Shown here: positions 1 to 10,222 of the stretch, in pieces
Layout: each line of letters starts with the position of its first letter
How positions within the stretch are numbered: position 1 is the stretch's first letter
Assembly (NCBI GenBank): GCA_027575765.1
Contig: JANBPT010000174.1
Span: 1-61,991, forward strand
DNA from: Tieghemiomyces parasiticus
Lineage: Eukaryota; Kickxellomycota; Dimargaritomycetes; Dimargaritales; Dimargaritaceae
Reading direction: 5' to 3'
DNA length: 61,991 nt
Notes under the pieces: model-generated
Databases searched by the model: none
What the model was told of the DNA's origin: nothing
What the model saw: the letters and a program-made list of their open reading frames with translations, nothing else
Translations under genes and position numbers: made by a program

Positions 1-104
1 GGTACAGAGTGGTGGCAGCTATATTGAATAAAACTAATTTGACTTAGAAATCCTCAAAATAATTGGAGGCACCTGTACAACCACTCATTTGTGCCCACCT
101 TATA

Positions 105-210
105 CTTGCCCCTTGCCTTACTTACCATTTATTGTTTGCCATTGGGCCCCTAGCAAAGCCTGTTACAACTCTGACGCTAGCCAGTCCCCTTTAATGGCAC
201 CACAGCAACT
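105..210 (+). repeat. diverged direct repeat, copy 1
   Basis: Most of this segment can be aligned by eye with 1080-1195 in the same orientation. Shared blocks include the AAAGCC..GTTAC core and the CCCCTTTAA.GGCA.CACAG end. Identity looks like about 70-75%. Two copies about 970 bp apart could be old LTR fragments, but no coding remnant lies between them. Confidence 0.4.
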
Positions 211-1079
211 GATGCATTCAGATAGATGTTGTGAGCATAGAACCTGGTTGGATCCTATGTGCTCGGATTTTGGTGGTTGGTGGTCTACTCTTGCCTGACT
301 CTCTCAGTATGTTAACAAGGTCGTTATTGAGTGCTAATTACGTCAAATGGGAGGTTTCAGAAAAGCTAGAATGCAGCCATGAAAGATAAGCTATGAGGGA
401 AATCACCAGAACAATAGGTTGTAAATCAAAGTGAAGGTATTTGAGATAATCACATGGTAAATATTGCTCTGAGAGAATGCCTGGCCATAGTGTAGGGATA
501 TGTAGAATCAGTGGTAGGGTAAGGATATTTGTCCATGTCACAATCCTTCCCTGGCCATTGAGATCTGGCTAACACTTCCTTTGCTTTTTCTACTGTACTT
601 TACAATAATGACTACTATGATGCAAACTAGACAAATTTACATTTCCTTCCAACTATACTACCCTACTCTATAATGCTTGGTTTAGTTTTGTATATATCTT
701 GCACCTGCTATTTTGACATTATTGAAAGTTTATTGGTTTAGCTATAGTAGGTATAGACCCAGTGTTAGTATGATAGGAACTTGGCGGCTGCGGCGCCCAT
801 AAACGGGGCTGCATAACCAACACACCTATAGGCAAACTCCCCAAGTCACCAACCGCGGAATTCGGCCTGCAACCTTCAGCGGGCAACTAACTGACCTTGA
901 ACCACCTGCCTTGTGATTTGTATCAGTGACAGACTCCGCCTTTCTCCTTGATCTCCCCCTGTCTTTTAACCTACATCTTGTATCGCTTAGCATTTGTAGC
1001 ACCCCTGCCACCACCTACCCTTATGCCTCTCACTTTCTCCACGCCTTCATTCTATCACCCTTGTCTTTTACCGCTTGTA

Positions 1080-1195
1080 CCCGCCTTACTCTTGCACTAT
1101 TCCTACTTATTGTTTATTGCTTATATCGTCGCATCCTCAGTAAAGCCCGTTACGACCCCCACGTCTACTATTCCCCTTTAACGGCATCACAGTGA
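1080..1195 (+). repeat. diverged direct repeat, copy 2
   Basis: Second copy of the repeat at 105-210. It ends in the same CCCCTTTAA.GGCA.CACAG block. No clean TG...CA termini or target-site duplication could be seen. Confidence 0.4.
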
Positions 1196-3609
1196 CGCCT
1201 GTGAAGCTAATTGTATCAATGAGTGGTGCTTTTTTTTGAACACTGACGGCTGAGCCCCTATGCATGGCTAAGAAACTGTTAATAATTTGAAGTCATATTC
1301 AGCTGGGCCTCTGTATAAGTGTGGAGAGCAGGTGGCGACAAAGGGTGACTGCGAGGGTTTTAGACAACCAACCAGCACCATCTATAGTTCCAAGTACCCA
1401 TGGTAAGGAATGAATAAGCATGAAAAACAGGCTACTAGAGCTGGTCAAGATGGGGGTCTCCATTGAACAGGTGCTGCCTGTCAAAATAATAAACACAAGG
1501 AAAAGGGGGAATAATACTAACATAGGCAGGTGGTCAATTGCTAGAAGACGACTGCAATAATTATTGGTCTGTCTATGACGGGCCTTGGACCAAAATGGAT
1601 TCCAAGTGGCTGATTCTTGGCGCTTTATGTCATCTTTCTGGTGGAAAGTATCAGTTGGTATTACAAGTGCATCCAGTGACACGGGTCAGTTGGTGTGGTA
1701 GCTATAAAGCTGGATATATAATACATGTATGTAAAAGGCAAATTGAAGTCTTTGCAAGGAATGTGGTCGAAATAATCATCACTTCATGATTACATCGGGA
1801 ACAGCGACCTCTCACCCAGATTATTTGTACGATAACGATAAGCTGGGTTAATCGGAGCTTTGCCTCGCACTCCTTTGATGATGACAAGAAACGCCTTGCC
1901 TATGGTGCCATGTCTTCGCTGTTCACCCATCTTTTTATTCTGAGTTCTTTTTGTGCCTTTCCTTACGTTGGTTTACAGGAATCCTGCTGCCAAACATCGT
2001 AAAATAACGGCGGTTGGAAGGGTTGTAGAATACCTATCCGCCGGTTGCCTCAATAAAACGACGGACTGTTATATAACTTTTACTTGTTATATGGTACGCT
2101 CACCCTGTAACATTTGTACTATACCACTACTTGAATTTCACTTAACTTACCAGTCAGTATTTCTTTCCGTTGTACAAGCGACGAGTGGCAATATCAACAA
2201 CGCATAGAACTTGCATCATTACTGTGCATGCTAGCCAACCCATACAAGGGCCACCTCGGTCTCTAGACCGCTTATTAGCGCAAGCTGCCTCGTCGTGGTG
2301 TCAAACGATCTATGTCTGGCTCAGCCCCTTTAGTCATACTATCCAGTTCACCACCAACGATATTCGATTGCGTCGAGGCTGCTCTGTTTCCCCTCATACC
2401 CATCCCCCACTTTCCATTGCCCAGCTCAGAAGGCAAGGGGAGGCGGATCGACCACGAGTTTGGTGATTGCCGCTCTTCAATATCTTCCCACCGCCAACTA
2501 AACAATGTTACAGAGCACCAACCGGCGCTGTTGTTTACATTTTTCGTTATTCGGCCCTGCTGCGCTTTGCTACGCTCCATGGCGAGGACGCAAACATGTC
2601 ATTGATTAGGAAATGCGGGGGTACACACTATATAGCAGCACACTAGAAAGCCAATTATCAACTGGGTGAGATACACTCAAGCCTCTAGTTACAGAATGTA
2701 ACAATCTGTCGCAGGGACGCCACTTTATTACCGATTAAAAGCCGTTACCCAAGGTGCTGTACCTTGTGGGCTGGGACGGCCTACAAGAAGTAGTTAATGG
2801 GTAAGCAGGTGCCATGGCAAGTTATCACCTACCATATCGGAGCTCATTAGGTGTTTATCATTTGATACTCCCGCTGACCTTGGTCCTATGCCAGCACGAC
2901 TGTCTTGCCTTTCTTCGGCCAGTTGTCTACAGCTCATGCCTGGTCATCGTTCTACGACACCTATTCGTCATTTTACCAAATGGCACTCACGCACAGTGAA
3001 TAACCAGTTGTGGTCCTTCCCTCTTCAGATGCTGATCCGCCCCAGGGCCGGCTTTGCAATGACAGCCGGATATCAACCGATCCCAACCAAGAAAAAAAAA
3101 AAAATACTTCGTCGACCATACTGGGGAAGCACTGCTGTGCCGCCTCACCCACTCCCCACACTGGGACCTCCTTTCGCATCTTGCTGTACTCCAGTGTAGG
3201 CTTTGGTCTTGAGGGGATCGTCCACTCACCCCCTTGCTTCATACCACCTCCTCATCTAGCGGTTTCTTTCCTCGCCTCTCTGGTCCACAATTCTGCCAGC
3301 CCAGGCACTTATAAATCAGACTCCAGCCTGCCACGCGGCGGGCGAGACTCCGCCCTGCTAACTACTTAACCCATCCTCATGCCCAGGTTTAGCACGCCCA
3401 CCCTAGATTAATGTCGACTCCTTGAGTATCTGCCGTCTGAAGCCTTCTGACCGTTACCACCAAACCCACACGGGCCTACCGTAACTTGCACCCTCCCCAG
3501 TTACCAAGGCCCTTACGCACGCAATAACAGCTGGGACGCGCCACGCTTACCTATTTACGCGCTAGTTACGTGCCTTGGCCCGCCCCACGCTCCCGTGGAG
3601 CCGCGTGTC

Positions 3610-3621
3610 CATATATATCCG
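3610..3621 (+). promoter_or_regulatory. TATA-like element upstream of the anillin-like gene
   Basis: A CATATATATCC block lies about 250 bp upstream of the preferred start at 3873. It is followed by a long pyrimidine-rich leader, as expected of a fungal promoter and 5' UTR. The assignment rests on position and composition only. Confidence 0.35.
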
Positions 3622-3872
3622 CTCCCCCTGATTGTTTATTTCATCCGGTCGTGCTCACCAACGCACGCTGCCGAGTGGTAGTGCGCCCTCCTTACCCCCT
3701 GAGCGGCAGCCTTTGGAACCCCGTAACCCTTCTCCCCTCTGCTTAATACCCCTCCTCACGCTTGTCTTCGACCGCGCGCTTTGTTCCCTCTCGACTGTCC
3801 CCGACAGGCATTGCTTTCACGACTCTTTATGTCGTTTTTCCCCTCTTTTGCACACTTGTACTGACACCGGCC

Positions 3873-6800
3873 ATGTTTAATTTTATCAAGACATCATTCC
3901 TGGCCAACTTCCAGAAACCGACGGCGGCTCTCGGCCCCGAGCCCCGGTCCACAGAATTCCTCGAACCCAAACCAGCCAAGTCGGCCAAACCGACCTTGCG
4001 TGCCGGGCTCCTCCGAAACACCACCATCCGCTACGGTCTGTTCTCGCCCCGCAAGACCGTCAAAGCCGCCTCGGGCGGCGCGTCAGTGGCCTCCACCGCG
4101 CTTACCTCGGCCAATGCCGACCCACCCACGTTGTCACGTGTTGCGTCGACCAAAGCTGTCGCTGTATCACTCTCACCGTCCGTCCGCCACCCGAGGTCGC
4201 CCATTCCACCGCTAGGTCAGAGCCCGCTAGCCCCTGAACTGGTGCGTTGGATGGCCAGCACCTCGCCTTTACAGAAGGCCCAAGTCACCCGACACCACCG
4301 GCCGCTCGGTCTGCCCCATTCGTCTGAATCCCCCCCGCGCCGGTTGCCAACTGATACGGGTGTTCCGCAGACACCGCAACGGTCCGACTGCGTACCTAGC
4401 AACCCCCACTCGACGACCATCACCCCAACGCGGACCCCAGGCACCCTATCCGCAGGAGACCCCTACCCTCCCTCCTCGCGAACTCGTGGCCGGCGGGGCC
4501 GTCGCTCCAGCATCCATGGCCTTAACACTATATCAGCCCCCCTACTTAAACGCGAGGCCGAGCCCGCCGAACTGCTGGCCGAGCCCCTCGTCCCCCGCGA
4601 GGTGAAACCCCCCTCGGGCATCTTTTACGTGCGGGTGGTCCGCCTCGAGTACATTGGCGTATCGAAATCTCCGGCCTTCCAGTGCGCCATGGAGGTCGGC
4701 GGCCAGTCGTTCAGCACCGACATTGTCAACGCCCAAAAGGTCGAACGCGGGGTCCACGTAGCCCAGTTCAGCGACGTGTTTGTGTTCGACATCCTCCATC
4801 CGTTCACCTTCAAACTGACCGTTCAACCAAAGCCGCTCAATCGATCCGTCAGCGTGGCGTCACCGGCCAGTTCGATGGGTCCCCCCGGCCGGCCTGTCGA
4901 TAAACGCCTGGCGCGTCTACACCGACCGTCTCAAGCTAGTCTCAACAGCCCTGATTCAACCATTCCTGGGTCCCCACCTTCCCCGTGCACCTCGACGTCA
5001 TCCTCAGGAACGAGTCGATTCAGTACACCCACTAAATGGTTCCAGAGTCTGGCCAACCGGCGGTCTCGGTCAGAGGGACAGGTGCTCAGCGAACTGTACC
5101 TTGATTTCGGGTTCCGGAGGCTTAACAAGGAGACAAAGACCTATAATATGCCCCTGCTCTACTTGTCGTCCTCCGAGATGCTCAAGCGATCCCTCGAAGT
5201 GACCTTGGAACTTGGGGTGGTGATCGAACACGACCCATTCCGCTCCGACGGCCGGTATTCGTTCCCGGCCAAGCCCTGGCTGCGTGCCAACGGCTATACC
5301 GACTCAGTACGCGGCCCCCATGGTGATCGATCCCGCCCTTCTTACAGCCAGGCCTCGCCACATCACGCCGCCTCCCCCCATCCCAATACGACCTCGCCTA
5401 CTACTCCATCCCTCTCATCCGCCTCACCGGCCGTTGTCTCCCCCCGATGCGCTCGCCGACTGTCTCCCGGCGGCAACCACGGTCCACGGGAATCGCTGAC
5501 CCCGGCCCCGGCCATGCCAACTCTAGCACCCACCCAGTTCACCGGCCATCTGTCCATATTTGTGAGGTCCGGTCGCGGGGCGGCCTGGAAGCGGTACTGG
5601 GCGACTATGGACCACCACGCCCTTGTGCTATATCACCCTGAGCACCGCGACGGACGACCCAAGTGCGGGCGCATCTCTCTCGTCCACCTCCACCGTGTGC
5701 TGACTCCGACTTCCGAAGTCATTAACCTAGGACCTTACGGGCTGGAGCTGGCCTTCAGTCCGCTGGCCATGACCGACAAGCAACGCCGTCAGAGCGCCTT
5801 CCCACACCCTCTCGAGATTCGTGCCGCCCGCCAAGTGCTCCTCCAGGAATCAGCCATCGTGTCCACAACCGTGGCCCCCGAGGTGCCGGCCGGTGCGCCT
5901 GTGTCCGCCCCGTCTTCCACGGGTGCGGCTCCAGCCGCCCCGCCCAACACCAGCCCAGTCTCTAATCACTCCGAGCTGACCATGTTTGACGAGCAGCTTG
6001 ATCTGGATGACTTGGCTGGCCAGATGAACCTATCGGAGGAGGATACTCGGACCTTCTACAGCTCCTGGCTAATGCGCGTATACGTATTGGCGGACGACGC
6101 CCGTAGTAAGGCGGAGTGGCAGGCCAAATTGGACCGTGAGATTGACGTGATCCGTGAACTTACCGCTTGGGAAAAACGCCGTGATTCATACCTCGTCACC
6201 CACACCGGTGCAGTCCCCCCGCGGACCCCGCGTCGGCGGGGGGGCTGGCGCGGGTCGGATCGATTCTCCCAGGTCACCTCCACGTTGTCCACCGCCCCGT
6301 CCTGCGATAGTCTGCGGGTCGCGCCACCGCCTGGTGCAGGGGGTGCCGTCCACGGGCCACCGCCGCAAACCTCGCTCACCCTTGCCGACCCCACCGCCGT
6401 AGGCGATCTTGTAGGCGACCACGACCCCTCGCGGTCTAACCGAGCCTTCTCTCGCCTCGCCATTCCTTCCCCGCTTGCCGGTCGGCGCCATAAGCCTCAG
6501 TCTGGTTTGGGCCTTTCCGGCTCACCCTCGGGTACTACAAGCGGCACCAGCTCTTCAGCCCGGCGGACTCGCAATGTCACCACCCCGCACCGTTTACCCG
6601 GTATTCACGAGCGCTTGGGGACTCGTATGGGCACGCCCTTGTCTAACGTTACCTCGATGCTTGACGACGACAGTAGCCCTGGTGCGACTCCCGAACGTCC
6701 GGGTAGTGACTTAACGGCAGGCACTGACGTACCCAAGCCAGACACCCCGTCCCGCACTGCTGTTGCCTCCCCGCGCCAGCGCGCCTCCATTCACCTCGAC

Positions 6801-7781
6801 CGATTGTCCATCGATGCCAACCTGGCACACCTCTCACTCGGCGTGGATACCGAGCTCTTGCTCCAGACCTCCCGGGCCTCCAAGTACAAGCAGGAAATTG
6901 TCCAGGCGCTCGACCGGATAGACCAGAACCTGCGGGCCCGCCGCCGTCAGCGCCGGGAGGCATCCCCCGCGGACCTTCTGCCCATCGAGCCCGAGTCGAC
7001 GCAGTCCATCGGTCAGCCCTCATCTTCCTCAGCCGAACTGAGCGATGAGGGAATTGATCTGGCGCCAGAATTGCCCTCAGTAACCGCCATGCCGGGGGGC
7101 GCCTCCTTTGATCTGTTTCATGCGGCACACCTCTCCCGCACTGATCCGACCACGAAGAGTTCGTCAGAGGCCGCGACAACTCGTGCAGACGAGGAGGATG
7201 ACGCCGGTAGTACCGAGTGTGATTCTTCTCAGTCAACCCTTGGTGCCGCTCAGGGTCGGCTCCTAACACCTAACGCCTCGCGGTCACCTACCACAGCTGC
7301 AGCCGTCGTAGCAGCTCAGGAACTCGTGGACCGTCTACTGGCCGATGCGGCTCCGCTTGACCTGACCTCTCGCAATGAGCTGGTGACCACTCCTGCGGCC
7401 TACCATCCAACTCCGTTGGCGACCGAAGTCACGACACCAACTCGGTCCGCCGCGCGGCTACCTGAAGCCACCCGAGGTCTCCCCCCGATCACATCATCTG
7501 GCCTCTCACCTGGTAAATACCCGGCCGCACTTTCCGCTGCAGGGGTCATGGCCTCCCCTGTATCCAAGGTCCTATTCCCTGGAAAAGACAGGCAGCGCCT
7601 GGGCAGCCTTGGTAAACTTGGCCGGCGCTTGCCATCCCGGTCGTCCATCGTTTCGTTCCACAAAGACGCCCGCCCGGCCGACGATACCGAATCAGTCTTC
7701 GAAGACAGCCCACGTCGCCTCGCCGATTCCGGAAAAGTTAGCCGGCGGTTCTTGTTCGTGTGGAACAGTCACCAGCCATAG
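3873..7781 (+). CDS. anillin/Bud4-like protein with C2-like and PH domains
   Basis: Single-exon gene of 1302 aa counted from ATG 3873. The frame stays open to an ATG at 3762, but those 37 extra codons lie in the pyrimidine-rich leader, so I prefer 3873. Residues about 250-315 form a C2-like strand-rich block (start FYVRVVRLEYIG) like the anillin homology region. Residues about 555-760 are a PH domain opening FTGHLSIFV with the WKRYW core; the domain is interrupted by a Pro/Ala-rich insert. The rest is Ser/Pro/Thr-rich and probably disordered, with a short basic helix near residues 1000-1030. Known anillin, Mid1 and Bud4 proteins tether the contractile ring or septins to the plasma membrane at the division site, so a septation role is inferred. 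It could instead be another C2-PH scaffold. The ORF is certain; the family is probable. Confidence 0.8.
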   Translation: MFNFIKTSFLANFQKPTAALGPEPRSTEFLEPKPAKSAKPTLRAGLLRNTTIRYGLFSPRKTVKAASGGASVASTALTSANADPPTLSRVASTKAVAVSLSPSVRHPRSPIPPLGQSPLAPELVRWMASTSPLQKAQVTRHHRPLGLPHSSESPPRRLPTDTGVPQTPQRSDCVPSNPHSTTITPTRTPGTLSAGDPYPPSSRTRGRRGRRSSIHGLNTISAPLLKREAEPAELLAEPLVPREVKPPSGIFYVRVVRLEYIGVSKSPAFQCAMEVGGQSFSTDIVNAQKVERGVHVAQFSDVFVFDILHPFTFKLTVQPKPLNRSVSVASPASSMGPPGRPVDKRLARLHRPSQASLNSPDSTIPGSPPSPCTSTSSSGTSRFSTPTKWFQSLANRRSRSEGQVLSELYLDFGFRRLNKETKTYNMPLLYLSSSEMLKRSLEVTLELGVVIEHDPFRSDGRYSFPAKPWLRANGYTDSVRGPHGDRSRPSYSQASPHHAASPHPNTTSPTTPSLSSASPAVVSPRCARRLSPGGNHGPRESLTPAPAMPTLAPTQFTGHLSIFVRSGRGAAWKRYWATMDHHALVLYHPEHRDGRPKCGRISLVHLHRVLTPTSEVINLGPYGLELAFSPLAMTDKQRRQSAFPHPLEIRAARQVLLQESAIVSTTVAPEVPAGAPVSAPSSTGAAPAAPPNTSPVSNHSELTMFDEQLDLDDLAGQMNLSEEDTRTFYSSWLMRVYVLADDARSKAEWQAKLDREIDVIRELTAWEKRRDSYLVTHTGAVPPRTPRRRGGWRGSDRFSQVTSTLSTAPSCDSLRVAPPPGAGGAVHGPPPQTSLTLADPTAVGDLVGDHDPSRSNRAFSRLAIPSPLAGRRHKPQSGLGLSGSPSGTTSGTSSSARRTRNVTTPHRLPGIHERLGTRMGTPLSNVTSMLDDDSSPGATPERPGSDLTAGTDVPKPDTPSRTAVASPRQRASIHLDRLSIDANLAHLSLGVDTELLLQTSRASKYKQEIVQALDRIDQNLRARRRQRREASPADLLPIEPESTQSIGQPSSSSAELSDEGIDLAPELPSVTAMPGGASFDLFHAAHLSRTDPTTKSSSEAATTRADEEDDAGSTECDSSQSTLGAAQGRLLTPNASRSPTTAAAVVAAQELVDRLLADAAPLDLTSRNELVTTPAAYHPTPLATEVTTPTRSAARLPEATRGLPPITSSGLSPGKYPAALSAAGVMASPVSKVLFPGKDRQRLGSLGKLGRRLPSRSSIVSFHKDARPADDTESVFEDSPRRLADSGKVSRRFLFVWNSHQP

Positions 7782-8094
7782 CCCTTTCATTAGGGATTGA
7801 AACATACATATTAAGGCGAGCTACACCCTTTAATGTCCTGCCTCGATTCTTTTGTCTCCGTATATGCCCCCCCCCTCGTTTCTACTAAGTCTCCTTGCCA
7901 TGTCTCCCCTTGCTCTCTCTTTCACTAATGCCCCCTGTTCCAGATACGCCTCATTGCTACTAGCTCCAAATCGTAACTTGCCAATCGTGCCCTCCCCTCG
8001 TTTATATGCAACCTTCACTGACGAATACTCCCTATATTATGTCCTTACAAATTAAACAAATGGCGCCAACTGTCACAGAAAAAATTACCCTAGA
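7782..8094. other. 3' flank of the anillin-like gene
   Basis: Pyrimidine-rich then AT-rich sequence with several ATTAAA/AATAAA-like words, consistent with a 3' UTR and polyadenylation region. No gene seen. Confidence 0.4.
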
Positions 8095-9112
8095 GGAAAC
8101 TAAAGCTAGTAGCCCAGCGTACTAAGGCCTAATAAATGGAAAAGACTTACAAACGAATTGAAGGGCGATGTCGGAAACTGGTTGTTGGTGATTAAGCTAT
8201 CATTTATTGGGTAGCGACCTCGGAGAGTCTTTGATATCGAAAGATACCCTGCACCATTTGTAGCGGCTACGGCTTGGGTTAGGGAAGAACCAAAGGAGGA
8301 CCGTGCGAGGTGGGGCTAGCGCCCAGGCAAATATGCAGATAGCTACCCAGCTGCCAGATCAGTAAAGGAGAAGACTGACGGAAGGAAGGCCCTGTGGTGC
8401 CCTAAATTATTGATCCGATCAGTTGTTGCACCTCTAACTCTTTCTCATCTTAACCTAGCCTTTTCCTTCCTTTCTCTAGCTTATTCCTCTATGCCATGTT
8501 CCTTTATGGCGACACCAACCTTCCCAATCTGCTGGACGGCGTCCTCTTTTTGACAGGCACCGCCGCCTCTATCCATTTAGGGTTTAGCTTCCATTGGCCT
8601 TCTTCTTCTTGGCTGGTATGATAGCTTGGTAGGTACCTCTATATCCGCCTGGGCGCTAGCCCCGCCGTGTACTATTGCCCTTGGGGTGGGGGTTCCCTTC
8701 TAACCCAAGCCGTAGCCGCTACAAAGGATGCATGACATCCTTCCATATAAAAGACCCTCCGGGGTCGCTACTCAAAAAACGATAGCTTATCACGCACATT
8801 CAATCGTTTACGTCATTTTGCAATTCGTTCGTAAGTTTCTTCCGTGCGTTAGTCTGCAGTTCACTGGCTATTGACTTTTAGCTCTTCCCAGCTATTAGTT
8901 CTTGTTTCCTCTCTGGTATAGTTTACCTGACGACAAGCCCTAAAGGAATAGAGGCAAAGGTGCCCGTCAAGAGAAGGCGACATTCAACAGGTCAGTAAGG
9001 TTGGCATTGCTGCGACGGAATATCGACTTTGAGAATATGCTAATAGGCGAAGAAAGAGATAGAGATACCACAGCTGATCGGATCGGTAGTTTAGGGCACT
9101 ACACAAAGAAAC
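8095..9112. mobile_element. non-coding element: two modules repeated in inverted orientation (Y-X-Y'-X')
   Basis: Four blocks form two inverted pairs. Module Y (about 8095-8395) recurs inverted at about 8590-8905; landmarks are TAGCGACC, TTTGTAGCGGCTACGGCTTG and AGCGCCCAGG, present at 8211-8336 and reverse-complemented at 8650-8770. Module X (about 8395-8590) recurs inverted at about 8935-9112; landmarks are CCCTAAA, GATCCGATCAG and TTGAC.GGCACC. The order Y-X-Y'-X' is not a simple hairpin: it looks like one unit beside an inverted, circularly permuted copy, as LTR-type or tandem units might leave. By eye, identity is about 75-80% with a few near-exact 20-mers. There is no coding sequence. 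A TATATAAAAG-like word in Y' (about 8745-8754) could be an old element promoter. The element class is unknown. Confidence 0.6.
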
Positions 9113-9471
9113 CCATAGTAAAAGAAGCTTGCTGTTTCAGAACTTGCTCCTATAGGTGAAATCGGTATGTGGGAGGTTTGACACGTGGACTGTTTCGAGT
9201 ATCTATCCTGAATAGAGACTGCATCTAGTTGCACAGTTTTTAGTCTAGTCTCTCTACAACATTGATAATTGTGACCTTAGTCTACTACTACTAGGGGTGA
9301 CCTGTAAATACACACTGGGAGGTCTACTCTCAAGCCCGCAGGGTAGAAGGAGTCCATACTGACTTTATCACCAAACTAAACTCCGCTACTTCTTTACCTC
9401 TCAACCATTCAAAGATGGCTAGTCTGCTTTCATAGGGGTGACAAGGCCTCTGAAGGGGCCTCCCAATACAA
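9113..9471. other. non-coding AT-rich spacer
   Basis: No gene or RNA was recognised. It separates the inverted-repeat element from the retroelement relic. Confidence 0.4.
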
Positions 9472-9760
9472 TTGCATGTCAGACAAGCTAGGCAAGCATG
9501 GGGACTGGAGTTGGACCTGACAGGAAGGCAGGCCTCCTATATTAGCACAGGGGCAATTAGCAAGACTCTCCACATCCGCTCAATAGGCATGTTTAAATTA
9601 GCTGTACAGGGACATGAAGTTGTATGGTCCAGTCAACTGCCAGGTTCCCTAAAAAAGAGTCAATACTAATCAGCCCCACTGGCAGATTCACTTAGCAACA
9701 AAAATCACCTGACCAATTTTCGGAGTGAGAGGCTACCCGCAGGACACTATTGTCTGATGA
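9472..9760 (+). pseudogene. probable Copia-type retrotransposon RNase H relic
   Basis: The frame from 9472 reads LTGRQASYIS..KTLHIRS.GMFKLA....VVWSSQ, which resembles the Copia RNase H stretch (DASYAS....RS.SGYVFKLAGG.VSWSS.KQ). A stop at about 9667 falls where the AEY motif would be expected, and the frame then reads APLADSLSNKNH. The catalytic acidic residues are not intact. No integrase or reverse transcriptase core and no LTR pair were seen nearby, so this is at most an old fragment. The match is short and made by eye. Confidence 0.35.
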
Positions 9761-10154
9761 TTATACTAAAGTCTACTCTAGCAACTCGCTCGCTGGAACC
9801 CATTATTGGGCACAATGCATTAAATTTAGCCCAATAGTAGCCTAGGTACCCCGAGCTCGCTTGCAGGACAGAGCTCTCCAGAGTCTAGCCTAGTAACTTT
9901 GAGATCTCAATTACTCACCAGTTAGATAGTACTCACTAAGCAGTCTTCAAAGATTACCAATAGTTTTAGGGATGGTTCACTATATTAATTGGCATGCCTC
10001 TTTCCTGTCCTTTCTGTAGTTAACATTTGGTTATGGTAGACACACACCCGGAGGGGTGTGTATAGTTGAAAGGAAAGCAAGAATAAACTGGCGATGATTA
10101 GCTAACAAGCTGCAAGGGCCTATGTGCTGGTGCTTAAGTGGTCTGGTCCCGTCT
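9761..10154. other. spacer with a short perfect hairpin
   Basis: No gene seen. At 10042-10061 there is an 8-bp perfect inverted repeat (ACACACCC / GGGTGTGT) around a 4-base GGAG loop. Weak Copia-like similarity may continue to about 9840. Confidence 0.3.
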
Positions 10155-10222
10155 GCCCGTGTGGAGTAATGGTCAAGGATATGTTCGTTACGTCCGAGGG
10201 TTGTGAGTCATGAATGGCAGTT
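10155..10222 (+). pseudogene. tRNA-like relic
   Basis: The sequence begins GCCCGTGTGG.GTAATGGTCAAGGA, which reads like a 5' acceptor arm plus D-arm/A-box. The 3' part is GGGTTGTGAGTCATGAAT where an intact tRNA would carry the GTTCGAATC T-loop. The T-loop is broken and the 3' end does not clearly pair with GCCCGTG. Best read as a degenerate tRNA or a tRNA-derived repeat, not a working gene. Confidence 0.3.

Larger units (their letters stand above)
1..3600. other. gene-poor region with degenerate repeats
   Basis: No reading frame here has coding character; the open frames are short, overlap on both strands and show no recognisable motif. It holds a diverged direct repeat (about 105-210 and 1080-1195), a 13-base A run at 3092-3104 and AT-rich stretches. 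The last 300 bases become pyrimidine-rich and lead into the promoter of the next gene. I see no tRNA. A small gene with short exons could be missed. Confidence 0.5.

Noticed and set aside
3762..3872. Upstream in-frame extension of the anillin-like protein with a hydrophobic stretch that could pass for a signal peptide
   Set aside because: It lies in a pyrimidine-rich leader and a secretion signal makes no sense for an intracellular C2-PH scaffold; the next ATG at 3873 is preferred.
6056..7269. Long antisense open frames (135 and 206 codons) opposite the anillin-like gene
   Set aside because: They are shadows produced by GC-rich codons on the other strand and have no motif or leader.
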